From Acidimicrobiia bacterium (lineage in GTDB: Bacteria; Actinomycetota; Acidimicrobiia; Acidimicrobiales; Poriferisodalaceae): a stretch of 35,136 nucleotides of DNA. The notes under the pieces are model-generated. The model searched no databases. It saw only the letters and a program-made list of their open reading frames with translations, and was not told where the DNA came from. Below, piece after piece: positions 7,884-15,356 of the stretch (position 1 is its first letter; the number at the start of each line of letters is the position of its first letter). The DNA lies in the NCBI GenBank assembly GCA_012960315.1, contig DUBN01000078.1, positions 167,491-202,626 on the forward strand. Reading direction: 5' to 3'. The translations under genes and the position numbers were made by a program.

Positions 7884-9119
7884 ATGAGTATCGACTTCAG
7901 CCTCTCACCCGAACTTGAGGAGATGCGCCTACGAGTAAGAGATTTCATAGAGCGGGAAGTTAAACCGGTTGAAGAAGTAATTGAGCGAGAAAAGCTCGCC
8001 GAACAAGATCGAAACGGATACGTATCGAAGTTAGTTGAGATGCGTAAGAAGGCTCTGGCCGAGGGCCTTTGGTTACCGCACATGCCAGAGCAATGGGGGG
8101 GTATGGGTCTCGGACATGTCCAATTGGCGATGGTTCAGGCGGAGGCCGCCAAGTCTTACTACGGGCCGTGGGTTCTCAACTGCCAAGCCCCCGATGAAGG
8201 AAATATGCACACGCTGTTGCATTGGGGCACTGACGAGCAGCTAGAGAAATACTTGAAACCACTGTGTGAGGGGCGAGCGACGTCGTGTTTCGCCATGACT
8301 GAACCAGAAGTAGCCGGGTCCGACCCAACCTTGATTCAAACCAATGGTTACCAAGATGGAGACGAATGGGTAATCAACGGACATAAGTGGTTTATCTCAA
8401 ACGCTCATCGCGCAAGTTTCGCGATCTTGGTCGTACGAACCGAAGAAAACCCCGAAATTCCTCAGGCGGGTAATTCTGCATTCATCGTCGACCTCCCACA
8501 CGAGGGATGGAACGAAGTACGTGAAGTGGAAACAATGCATGGCGGCACCGGCCACAGCGAAATTCTCATTGAAGATCTTCGTGTTCATAGCAATCAGATG
8601 CTTGGGGGGCGCGGGCAAGGACATCTGCTTGGCCAGTATCGCCTAGGTCCGGCGCGTCTAGCGCATTGCATGCGATGGATAGCTCAGGCAGAAATTGCTC
8701 TGGATATGATGGTGGATCGCTCGTTGAATCGTTTTTCGCATGGATCGCTGCTAGCAGAAAAGCAAGGTATCCAGTGGATGATTGCGGACAGCACCATGGA
8801 GCTGTACCAAGCGAAACTCATGGTGTTGCACGCGGCTTACAAGATCGACCGGCAAGACGACTTTAAGGCTGAAGTGTCGATGGCAAAGCACTTCGTGGCC
8901 AACATGCTCGGTCGGGTGATCGATCGTTCGATACAAGTTCACGGCGCACTCGGATATTCGACTGATACCCCATTGGCTCATATGTATCAGCATGCTCGTT
9001 GGGCGCGATTCGCTGATGGTGCCGACGAGGTGCATCAGATGAGAATCGCACAGCGAACCATCGCTGCGTGGACCGATCAAGGATCGACGCGCGCCGCTAC
9101 AGGCGACCTGCCGATCTAG
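7884..9119 (+). CDS. Acyl-CoA dehydrogenase (ACAD10/11-like)
   Basis: A 411-residue flavoprotein that introduces the 2,3-double bond of acyl-CoA substrates. The N-terminal helical domain begins IDFSLSPELEEMRLRVRDF. The FAD/substrate motif is CFAMTEPEVAGSDPT, NGHKWFISNA is the middle beta-domain, and the C-terminal domain ends in QVHGALGYSTDTPLAHMYQHARWARFADGADEVH. That ending is typical of the bacterial ACAD10/11 group. The start ATG at 7884 has an AGGAA site 6 nt upstream. It follows the MFS gene after 129 nt and is convergent with the class V aminotransferase, with a 4-nt gap. A paralogue lies at 20296-21552. Confidence 0.92.
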   Translation: MSIDFSLSPELEEMRLRVRDFIEREVKPVEEVIEREKLAEQDRNGYVSKLVEMRKKALAEGLWLPHMPEQWGGMGLGHVQLAMVQAEAAKSYYGPWVLNCQAPDEGNMHTLLHWGTDEQLEKYLKPLCEGRATSCFAMTEPEVAGSDPTLIQTNGYQDGDEWVINGHKWFISNAHRASFAILVVRTEENPEIPQAGNSAFIVDLPHEGWNEVREVETMHGGTGHSEILIEDLRVHSNQMLGGRGQGHLLGQYRLGPARLAHCMRWIAQAEIALDMMVDRSLNRFSHGSLLAEKQGIQWMIADSTMELYQAKLMVLHAAYKIDRQDDFKAEVSMAKHFVANMLGRVIDRSIQVHGALGYSTDTPLAHMYQHARWARFADGADEVHQMRIAQRTIAAWTDQGSTRAATGDLPI

Positions 9120-9123
9120 GTCT

Positions 9124-10305
9124 TTATAGCGCCGAGCCGATGACGGCAGCCGCAGCTGCTGAACCGGACCCTCCCATCGGAGCGCCCATTTTGGTGAGGG
9201 CAGCTTCGATCGTACCAATTGTTCCAAGAATCATTGGTGGGTTGAGATGCCCCATGTGGCCGATGCGTATGGCTCGATCAGCGAACTCAGCGAGACCAAT
9301 ACCGAGGGTTACGCCAGCTTCTTGTTCAGCGATTCGACGAAGTTCGCTCGCATCGACATCACCTGTGAGGACGGTAGTAACGGAATTCGATCGGGATTCG
9401 GGTTCAGTGACGTTAAACGAAAAGCCATCTTCAGCTTTCCAGGCTTGGACGGCCGATCTGACCGCATCTGCAAGGATTCTGTGCCTATTCCACACACTTT
9501 CGAGTCCTTCTTCGAACAGCATGTCGAGAGCCTCGCGCATCCCCCATAAATGTTGGATCGGTGGGGTTCCGCAGTAGATTTTGTAATGCTCATCAGGGTT
9601 AGTTCTCGGACCCCAATCGAAATAGCCGGTGCGTAGATCAGCGCTTTTGTGCGCTGTGAGTGCTTTTTCACTTGGGAAGACAAACCCAAGTCCGGGTGGC
9701 ACCATCAATCCTTTTTGAGTAGCTGCAACTGTGATGTCCACTCCCCAGTCGTCATGTTCATATGGCTCACAGCCGAGGGACGCTATGCAGTCAACCATTA
9801 ACAGTGCAGGGTGTCCGGCCGCATCCATGGCCGCTCGGATAGCTGGGATATCGTTACGGACCGAGGTCGCGGTATCGACTTGGACAACCATGACTGCCGT
9901 TATCTCTCGCGAAAGGTCGGCCTTTAGGCGCTGTTCGACGGCCGCGGGATCGACCGGATCGGCGTCGATTCCAGGCAAAATCTCTGTCTTCACTCCCGAG
10001 GTTTCCGCCATCTCACCCCATCCAACCGCAAAGCGTCCAGACTCAAGGATGAGCACCTTGTCACCTCGAGACAAGGTGTTACTGATAGCCATCTCCCATG
10101 CGCCGTGGCCATTCGAAACGGTGATGTAGACCGGTTGTTCGGTCCGCGCTATTTTCCGCAGATCGTCCTGCACACTGTAGGAAATTTCGACTATTTCTCC
10201 TTCATAGATGTTCGGCATCGGGCGGTGCATCGCTGCAAGCACCCGATCCGGGATCACAGATGGACCCGGAATGGACACCATCGGTCGACCATAACTCAGT
10301 GACAT
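9124..10305 (-). CDS. Class V aminotransferase (alanine/serine-glyoxylate aminotransferase type)
   Basis: A 393-residue PLP enzyme of the SPT/AGT family. It shows the N-terminal PGPSVIPDRVLAAMHRPM block, SNGHGAWEMAISN near 64-76 for phosphate contacts, the PLP Asp172 in LLMVDCIASLG, and the Schiff-base Lys198 in VAATQKGLMVPPGLGF. Family members transfer the amino group of alanine or serine to glyoxylate; some act on related amino donors such as aminoethylphosphonate. The start ATG at 10305 has a GGGG site in the divergent spacer; another ATG at 10310 is out of frame and stops after four codons. It diverges from a class III aminotransferase, so the two may serve one amino-donor pathway. Confidence 0.9.
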   Translation of the reverse strand: MSLSYGRPMVSIPGPSVIPDRVLAAMHRPMPNIYEGEIVEISYSVQDDLRKIARTEQPVYITVSNGHGAWEMAISNTLSRGDKVLILESGRFAVGWGEMAETSGVKTEILPGIDADPVDPAAVEQRLKADLSREITAVMVVQVDTATSVRNDIPAIRAAMDAAGHPALLMVDCIASLGCEPYEHDDWGVDITVAATQKGLMVPPGLGFVFPSEKALTAHKSADLRTGYFDWGPRTNPDEHYKIYCGTPPIQHLWGMREALDMLFEEGLESVWNRHRILADAVRSAVQAWKAEDGFSFNVTEPESRSNSVTTVLTGDVDASELRRIAEQEAGVTLGIGLAEFADRAIRIGHMGHLNPPMILGTIGTIEAALTKMGAPMGGSGSAAAAAVIGSAL

Positions 10306-10383
10306 TTCATTACCCCAACTACGAAGTGATCGTTCAGTGCGTTCTGGAAGGGTACCTCCGCATTAGGCGCGTCTATCAAGATC

Positions 10384-10396
10384 CGTTGCGGCAACG
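10384..10396. repeat. Perfect 13-nt palindrome in divergent aminotransferase promoter
   Basis: CGTTGC-G-GCAACG is a perfect inverted repeat with one central base. It sits in the spacer between the divergent class V (start 10305) and class III (start about 10462) aminotransferase genes. Its size and place fit a dimeric-regulator operator. No regulator gene is adjacent. Confidence 0.4.
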
Positions 10397-10461
10397 TGGA
10401 CGTGGGCCGCGTCGTAGGCTGTGAGAGTTCCATGGGGGAACGGGTACCGAAGGGGACGCAC

Positions 10462-11685
10462 GTGACTGATGCACTGATTCACGCTTTCAGCCTGTCTAGC
10501 AAGTCGGAGGCTGATTTCATCAACATCGTCAGCGCTAAAGATTGCACTTTGGTAGATGACAAAGGGAAGCAATACCTTGATGGGATGGCGAGCCTGTGGC
10601 TATGTCAGATCGGCCATGGCAACGCCAAGGTGGTTAACGCGATCAAGCATCAGCTTGATCAGTTACAGACCTACAACACTTTTGATCCGTTCACCAATGA
10701 GCCCGCCGTGCAAGCAGCCGAGGCCATACGGCGTGTATCTCCACATCCCGAGGGAAAAGTTTTTTTGGGATGTTCCGGTTCTGAAGCTGTGGACACCGCC
10801 CTGAAGCTTGCGCGAATGTTCCACCAACGTCGAGGTGACGCTGACCGTCAAATCATCGTTCGGAGGACCAGCGGTTACCACGGTGTCAATGTCGGAGGAA
10901 CCAGCGTTCAGGGAATCGAATCAAATCGCGTCGGCTGGGGCGATCTTCTTCCACATGTAATCGAGATCCCCAATGACGATATAGAAGAGGCAGCGTCGCT
11001 GTTTGCCCAACATGGGTCAAGAATTGCCGCTGTCATTTGTGAGCCGGTACAAGGCGCAGGTGGGGTGATTATGCCGCCAGACGGCTATCTCGAGGGGCTT
11101 CGTCGTTTGTGCGATCAGCACGGTGCCCTGTTGATATTTGATGAGGTGATTTGCGGATTCGGCAGGACGGGGCAGTGGTTCGCTAGCCAAACATTTGGTG
11201 TGACGCCCGATATGTTGACCTTCGCTAAAGGAGTCACATCCGGTTACTTACCTTTGTCAGGCGTGATTATTTCGCAGGCACTTGCCGACGAGTTAGTCAG
11301 TGATGAAACCGCGAAACTCATGCACGGATATACCTATTCAGGTCATCCCACCGCCGCTGCCGCTGCTGTTGCCAACATCCAAGTAATTGAAGATGAGGGG
11401 CTAGTGAACGCAGCGCAACGGATCGGGCAAAGAATGAGCGAAGGCTTCACGGCGTTACTCGGTGACGGGATGATTCAAAGCTTTCGGGGAATCGGTGGAA
11501 TCTGGGCCTGTGAGATCGGGGGCGACGCTATTCCCGCTAGGGATGCGATGATTAATAGCGGCGTGGTATGTAGAGGAATTGGCGAAGCAATCGCGTTTTG
11601 TCCCCCGCTAATAATTACAGACGATGAGATCGGCACGATTTTCGACACATTGAGCGACGTTCTCAAGCAGCGGTCCGACACGTAG
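10462..11685 (+). CDS. Class III aminotransferase (omega-amino acid / taurine-pyruvate type)
   Basis: A 407-residue class III PLP aminotransferase. LDGMASLWLCQIGHGN is the substrate-side N-terminal block and GCSGSEAVDTALKLAR the phosphate-binding turn. SGYHG stacks the cofactor, IFDEVICGFGRTG carries the PLP Asp, and DMLTFAKGVTSGYLPL carries the Schiff-base Lys256. The WLCQIGHG block and YTYSGHPTA resemble omega-amino acid:pyruvate and taurine:pyruvate enzymes, so a terminal amine is the likely donor. I chose GTG at 10462 because AAGGGG lies 6 nt upstream and VTDALIHAF matches the usual family N-terminus; ATG at 10432 is an alternative. It is not close to the other class III enzyme at 2816. 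Confidence 0.88.
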   Translation: MTDALIHAFSLSSKSEADFINIVSAKDCTLVDDKGKQYLDGMASLWLCQIGHGNAKVVNAIKHQLDQLQTYNTFDPFTNEPAVQAAEAIRRVSPHPEGKVFLGCSGSEAVDTALKLARMFHQRRGDADRQIIVRRTSGYHGVNVGGTSVQGIESNRVGWGDLLPHVIEIPNDDIEEAASLFAQHGSRIAAVICEPVQGAGGVIMPPDGYLEGLRRLCDQHGALLIFDEVICGFGRTGQWFASQTFGVTPDMLTFAKGVTSGYLPLSGVIISQALADELVSDETAKLMHGYTYSGHPTAAAAAVANIQVIEDEGLVNAAQRIGQRMSEGFTALLGDGMIQSFRGIGGIWACEIGGDAIPARDAMINSGVVCRGIGEAIAFCPPLIITDDEIGTIFDTLSDVLKQRSDT

Positions 11686-11706
11686 CCAAACTGCCCTAAC
11701 TACGAA

Positions 11707-11994
11707 TTACTGCGGTCCGTCTGCAATTCGTTCATGATGATGAATCACTTCGTCGATCACGAATCGCAAGAATTTTTCTGAGAATTCTGGGTCTAGCCCT
11801 GCTTCTTCAGCGAGTTTTCGTAACCGCTTGATTTGTTCTTGTTCGCGCTCCGGGTCCGCTGGAGGCATCGCCGATTCAGCTTTGTACTGGCCAACGGCTT
11901 GGGTAATACGAAAACGTTCCGCGAGCATGTGGATGAGGGCAGCGTCAATGTTGTCGATGCTGCGTCGAAACTGGGACAGTTGGTTGTTGCTCAT
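11707..11994 (-). CDS. Chorismate mutase, AroQ type
   Basis: A 95-residue all-helical chorismate mutase that rearranges chorismate to prephenate for Phe/Tyr synthesis. Aligned with the E. coli P-protein mutase domain, the active-site residues appear one position earlier: Arg10, Arg27 (LAERFRI), Lys38 (GQYKAES), Asp47, Arg50 and Glu51 (ADPEREQEQI). It is a stand-alone domain without a dehydratase or dehydrogenase fusion. The start ATG at 11994 has only a weak purine-rich site. It is convergent with the class III aminotransferase and diverges from the GNAT gene over 93 nt. It is the one plainly biosynthetic gene in a catabolic neighbourhood. Confidence 0.88.
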   Translation of the reverse strand: MSNNQLSQFRRSIDNIDAALIHMLAERFRITQAVGQYKAESAMPPADPEREQEQIKRLRKLAEEAGLDPEFSEKFLRFVIDEVIHHHERIADGPQ

Positions 11995-12008
11995 CGGTAA
12001 CTTTTCTA

Positions 12009-12022
12009 GTCGCTGCAGCGAC
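12009..12022. repeat. Perfect 14-nt palindrome between chorismate mutase and GNAT genes
   Basis: GTCGCTGCAGCGAC is its own reverse complement. It lies 15 nt before the chorismate mutase start and 65 nt before the GNAT start, where a repressor could block the minus-strand promoter. Assignment as an operator is inference. Confidence 0.4.
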
Positions 12023-12073
12023 GTTGGGCATTCGTTTAATCGATATCAAGCGTTAAGTGGCTAAACCCGTCAA

Positions 12074-12085
12074 CCTAGTGCTAGG
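12074..12085. repeat. Short inverted repeat immediately before the GNAT start
   Basis: CCTAG-TG-CTAGG ends two bases before the ATG at 12088, where a ribosome binding site would be expected but is not seen. It could be an operator or a small hairpin over the start region. The evidence is its symmetry only. Confidence 0.25.
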
Positions 12086-12087
12086 CC

Positions 12088-12591
12088 ATGACCGTGATCG
12101 AAACCACTATTCGGTTCGCTACTGCGGACGACGCCCACACCATTTGCGACTTGATTCAAGGCTTAGCCGAATACGAGCGAGAGCCCGGCGCGGTGCAGGC
12201 GACTCCAGAAAGCATCGGTGCACAGCTGCGCTTAAACCAGCCGCCGTTCGAGTGTCTTCTAGCTGAAGTAGCGGGCGAAGTTCGAGGCTTTGCTCTGTTC
12301 TTTCACAACTATTCCACTTGGCGGGGTAGACCAGGAATTCACCTTGAAGACCTCTTTGTTCCGGAGCAGCACCGTGGTGTCGGCATCGGGAAACTGTTAC
12401 TCGCGACGCTGGCACGAATTGCGGAGGAGCGCGACTGTCCCAGGCTGGAGTGGCAAGTACTCGATTGGAACCAAACAGCAATCGACTTCTACCAAATCCT
12501 TGGGGCAGAGATCATGAATAGCTGGCTGCCTTGTCGACTCCAGGGACCCGAACTCAGCACGTTGGCAACAAGAGGAGCTACCGTCACTTAA
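12088..12591 (+). CDS. GNAT-family N-acetyltransferase (diamine/thialysine acetyltransferase-like)
   Basis: A 167-residue acetyltransferase. The N-terminus TIRFATADDAHTICDLIQGLAEYE, LEDLFVPEQHRGVGIGKLLL (acetyl-CoA pyrophosphate loop, motif A) and RLEWQVLDWNQTAIDFYQILGA near the C-terminus match the spermidine/spermine and thialysine acetyltransferase branch of GNAT enzymes. It probably acetylates a diamine or lysine-like amine with acetyl-CoA. Its stop lies 2 nt before the thiolase-like ATG, so it is the first gene of a three-gene unit with the Ltp2-like protein and DUF35 protein. The Shine-Dalgarno site is weak. Confidence 0.85.
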   Translation: MTVIETTIRFATADDAHTICDLIQGLAEYEREPGAVQATPESIGAQLRLNQPPFECLLAEVAGEVRGFALFFHNYSTWRGRPGIHLEDLFVPEQHRGVGIGKLLLATLARIAEERDCPRLEWQVLDWNQTAIDFYQILGAEIMNSWLPCRLQGPELSTLATRGATVT

Positions 12592-12593
12592 TT

Positions 12594-13781
12594 ATGAGTG
12601 ACGATTACAACCTCAGAGGAAAGACCGCGGTCGTTGGGGTCGGCGAAACGACCTATTACAAACACGGCCAATCTTCCGATCCTGAGTTCGTTTTAGTGTT
12701 GAAGGCAATTCTCGCCGCGTGTGAGGATGCCGGGATCAACCCCAAGGAAATCGATGGGTTTTGCTCCTATTCCAACGATAGGAATGACCCGCCGCGACTA
12801 GCAAACGCTCTAGGGCTTCCAGAACTTCGTTACTCGAACATGCAGTGGACGAGCGGAGGAGGAGGCGCAGCGGCAGCAGTGCAAAATGCTGCTGGTGCAA
12901 TTACGGCTGGATCAGCCAATGTTGTCGTCGCCTATCGCGGTCTGGCTCAAGGTCAGTTCGGAAGATTCGGACGTAGTGGAGGCTCCCGCCCAGTTAGCGG
13001 AGGCGCTGCCTACACCTTGCCTTACGGCATGATGAGCGCAGCTCAGATGTACGCGATGCGCACAACTCGCTTCATGCATGAACACGGCGTCGGAAGAAAC
13101 GCCATGCGCTCAATTGCTATGGCTTGTTATCACCACGCCCAGAACAACCCTCGCGCGGTGATGAATGGACGCACTCTCGACGCGGAAACCTACGACGCAT
13201 CGCGGTGGATTACCGAGCCCTACCGATTGTTTGATTGTTGTCTCGAAAACGATGGGGCCGCCGCCATGATCATTACCAGAAGCGACCGAGCAATGGACCT
13301 ACCAAAGGTGCCGGCACTGGTGCTGGGTGCTCAACAAAGTGGCGGTCATCGATCTGGAGCAACGGCAGAGAATGCTACGGATTACGTCACATCAAGTTTC
13401 AAGCCCGCAGCAAAATATCTGTATGAACAGGCCGGAGTGACACCACAAGATATTGATGTCGTCCAGAGTTACGAGAACTTCACCGGTGGGGTGGTGATGA
13501 GTTTGATCGAACACGGACTCTGTACCTACGAAAACGCCGACGAGGTACTCACTTTTGAAAACTTACGTGCAGACGGCGGCAATCTTCCCCTCAATACCAG
13601 TGGAGGAAACCTCGCGGAGTGCTACATGCACGGCCTCGGGCTTCAGGTTGAGGCGGTCCGACAAGTGCGCGGTGAGTCTTGCAATCAAGTTCCAAACGTC
13701 AAAGTGGCTTTAGCTAATGCTGGTCCGATGGTTGCCGTGGCTTCGACAGCAATTTATGGAACTCAGGAGGCGTTGGGATGA
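12594..13781 (+). CDS. Thiolase-like protein lacking the nucleophilic cysteine (Ltp2/SCP-x type)
   Basis: A 395-residue thiolase-fold protein. The N-terminus GKTAVVGVGETTYYKHG is typical of SCP-x/lipid-transfer-like thiolases. The region that carries the acyl-accepting Cys in true thiolases reads QWTSGGGGAAAAV (from residue 84) and has no Cys, so ordinary acyl transfer is unlikely. In steroid side-chain degradation, such cysteine-free Ltp2 proteins pair with a DUF35 partner and act as aldolases on beta-hydroxyacyl-CoA. A DUF35 gene indeed follows with a 4-nt overlap (ATGA). The open frame extends upstream into the GNAT gene, but the ATG at 12594, just after its stop, gives the family N-terminus. 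The exact substrate is unknown. Confidence 0.85.
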   Translation: MSDDYNLRGKTAVVGVGETTYYKHGQSSDPEFVLVLKAILAACEDAGINPKEIDGFCSYSNDRNDPPRLANALGLPELRYSNMQWTSGGGGAAAAVQNAAGAITAGSANVVVAYRGLAQGQFGRFGRSGGSRPVSGGAAYTLPYGMMSAAQMYAMRTTRFMHEHGVGRNAMRSIAMACYHHAQNNPRAVMNGRTLDAETYDASRWITEPYRLFDCCLENDGAAAMIITRSDRAMDLPKVPALVLGAQQSGGHRSGATAENATDYVTSSFKPAAKYLYEQAGVTPQDIDVVQSYENFTGGVVMSLIEHGLCTYENADEVLTFENLRADGGNLPLNTSGGNLAECYMHGLGLQVEAVRQVRGESCNQVPNVKVALANAGPMVAVASTAIYGTQEALG

Positions 13782-14236
13782 ACAAGTCCACTTCAGATGC
13801 GCATCTGCCGGGTCTCAGGCAGCCAGCTCCTGCGACCGACGGTCTTGACGTCCCATTTTGGGAAGGTACGCGAGCTCATGAGCTACGTGTTCAACGCTGC
13901 AGTAACTGCAAAGTTCACCAGTGGGGTCCCGAGTGGATGTGTCACGCGTGTAACTCGATGGAACTTGACTGGGTAAATATCGATCCGGTCGGCCGAATTT
14001 ATAGTTGGCAGCGTCCTCACCACCCGGTCCACAGAGCTCTCACCGATCGAGGCCCGTACATCATCGTTTTGGTCGAATTACCTCAAGCGGACAACATTCG
14101 AATGGTGGGAAATTTGCTAGGTGATCCCCTGCAGGAAATTGAGATTGGGGCACCTGTCTCAGTTATTTTCGAAGACCACGATGACGGAGACCCCGAATTC
14201 ACTCTCGTTCAATGGGAAGTGACTTCGGGGAGTTGA
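13778..14236 (+). CDS. DUF35 OB-fold / zinc-ribbon acyl-CoA-binding partner
   Basis: A 152-residue DUF35 protein. DVPFWEGTRAHELRVQRC leads into a rubredoxin-like zinc ribbon with Cys41-x2-Cys44 and Cys55-x2-Cys58. An OB fold follows, beginning near IDPVGRIYSWQRPHHPVH and ending before the C-terminal FTLVQWEV. DUF35 proteins bind the CoA thioester and stabilise their thiolase-like partner. The start ATG overlaps the stop of the thiolase-like gene by four bases, which supports a stoichiometric complex. A hairpin terminator follows 12 nt after the stop. Confidence 0.9.
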   Translation: MNKSTSDAHLPGLRQPAPATDGLDVPFWEGTRAHELRVQRCSNCKVHQWGPEWMCHACNSMELDWVNIDPVGRIYSWQRPHHPVHRALTDRGPYIIVLVELPQADNIRMVGNLLGDPLQEIEIGAPVSVIFEDHDDGDPEFTLVQWEVTSGS

Positions 14237-14248
14237 CCATGAACGCGT

Positions 14249-14296
14249 TGTGGCGGCTGGCTCAATCACCAACCGCCACATAGTTCGCTATTTTTT
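14249..14296 (+). terminator. Hairpin terminator after the DUF35 gene
   Basis: An inverted repeat spans 14249-14280: TGTGGCGG, one mismatch, TGG, an 8-nt loop, CCA, one mismatch, CCGCCACA. A run of six T lies at 14291-14296. It sits between the convergent DUF35 and DyP genes, so it can end the plus-strand unit and may also work in reverse. The 10-nt gap before the T-run makes it a less than perfect intrinsic terminator. Confidence 0.6.
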
Positions 14297-14311
14297 AGGT
14301 ACCGCCGGGCT

Positions 14312-15241
14312 CTAGCCAGTTATGGCATCAAGTGTTTCTTCACTTGGCGCGAAATAGAAGGACCCTGACGCTGGGTTCGAATAATCGGTCATAGCGTCGC
14401 GAACACCATTGGCGTCATCCAAGCCGTACATCCTGCGCATCCGCTCTCGCAGCGGAGCTTGATCTTTGCAAAATGCCATGAAATACAGCCCGACCGTTCC
14501 ATCGTGGAACGCATACGGAGTCGACCGCCGTGCTATTTCGTTTCGTTTAGCAGAGCCTTCGTTGCCGTGATTTCCGTCTTCACGCAGTTCGACATGGCTG
14601 AGATGGCTGTACGGCTCTTGGGTTTCGGTCTTTTCGATACCTGGGAATTTCTTTCGACCGAAGTTCTTTTCTTGTTGGTCGTCAGACAGGGCATTCCAAT
14701 CGTCGAGTTCGTGCACCCAACGTTGAGCGATGATGTGGCTTCCGCCTGCGCCAGCGTCTCCATCAGCGACGATCGCAGCTGCCGGCTGGTCCTCGTCGGC
14801 TGGGTTGCCAGTGCCGTCCTTAAACCCAGTCATATCGAGAGAGTCGCCGTAGATGAACGTGGGCGTTTCACGGGCAACAGCCATGTGGCCTGCGAGCGCC
14901 GTACGCGCGTCGTATTGGGCTTTCCAAATTTTGTCTTTGTCATCGTGGTTGAGCCACAAAAGAAGTTCTTCTTGGGTGCCTTTGGCTTGCCGGCCCGAAC
15001 CATCGTCGGACTCAATCGTGACGTACGGTTGGAAGTCGTCGGGAACATCGTCGGTCAGGTCAGGCAAAAGCCCGGGCCCAATGCCGAGTGTGAGGTTGAT
15101 GTCCTCAGCAGCGCATGCGGCTCGAAGATCTCCTAATACTGACTTGATAACACCTAGGTCCGCCCCTTCGGTGCGGCTGAGGTGCACATACCACTGGTTT
15201 TGACCCATTCCATTAAATATGGCCCTTTGAGGTGTCGCCAT
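14312..15241 (-). CDS. DyP-type haem peroxidase, YfeX-like
   Basis: A 309-residue dye-decolorising peroxidase using haem and H2O2. The hallmark GFKDG is at residues 139-143 with the distal Asp142. The proximal His is most likely His213 in YSHLSHV, and the distal Arg lies in IARRSTPY (Arg238/239). The closing block RDAMTDYSNPASGSFYFAPS matches the YfeX group. No signal peptide is seen, so it should be cytoplasmic. The frame extends upstream to 15358, but ATG at 15241 has an excellent AAGGAG site and gives the family N-terminus. It diverges from the AhpD-like selenoprotein over 115 nt; both are expected to act on peroxides or reactive oxidants, so common control is plausible. Confidence 0.92.
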   Translation of the reverse strand: MATPQRAIFNGMGQNQWYVHLSRTEGADLGVIKSVLGDLRAACAAEDINLTLGIGPGLLPDLTDDVPDDFQPYVTIESDDGSGRQAKGTQEELLLWLNHDDKDKIWKAQYDARTALAGHMAVARETPTFIYGDSLDMTGFKDGTGNPADEDQPAAAIVADGDAGAGGSHIIAQRWVHELDDWNALSDDQQEKNFGRKKFPGIEKTETQEPYSHLSHVELREDGNHGNEGSAKRNEIARRSTPYAFHDGTVGLYFMAFCKDQAPLRERMRRMYGLDDANGVRDAMTDYSNPASGSFYFAPSEETLDAITG

Positions 15242-15321
15242 GTTCACTCCTTCGTGCTGGTGAGTGTGCTTCTCGGATCGTAGGCTACTTTGAACACTTT
15301 CGTCAGACCCAAAAAACTTTC

Positions 15322-15340
15322 GCGGAGCTTTTTGTTCCGC
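15322..15340. repeat. Inverted repeat in the DyP / selenoprotein divergent spacer
   Basis: GCGGA and TCCGC flank a T-rich 9-nt loop, 17 nt before the selenoprotein start and about 80 nt before the DyP start. It could be an operator for a redox-responsive regulator. Only the symmetry supports this. Confidence 0.25.
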
Positions 15341-15356
15341 TGTGCAAAGATTAGAC

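Noticed and set aside
14459-15136. 225-aa plus-strand frame
   Set aside because: It is exactly antisense to the well-supported DyP peroxidase.
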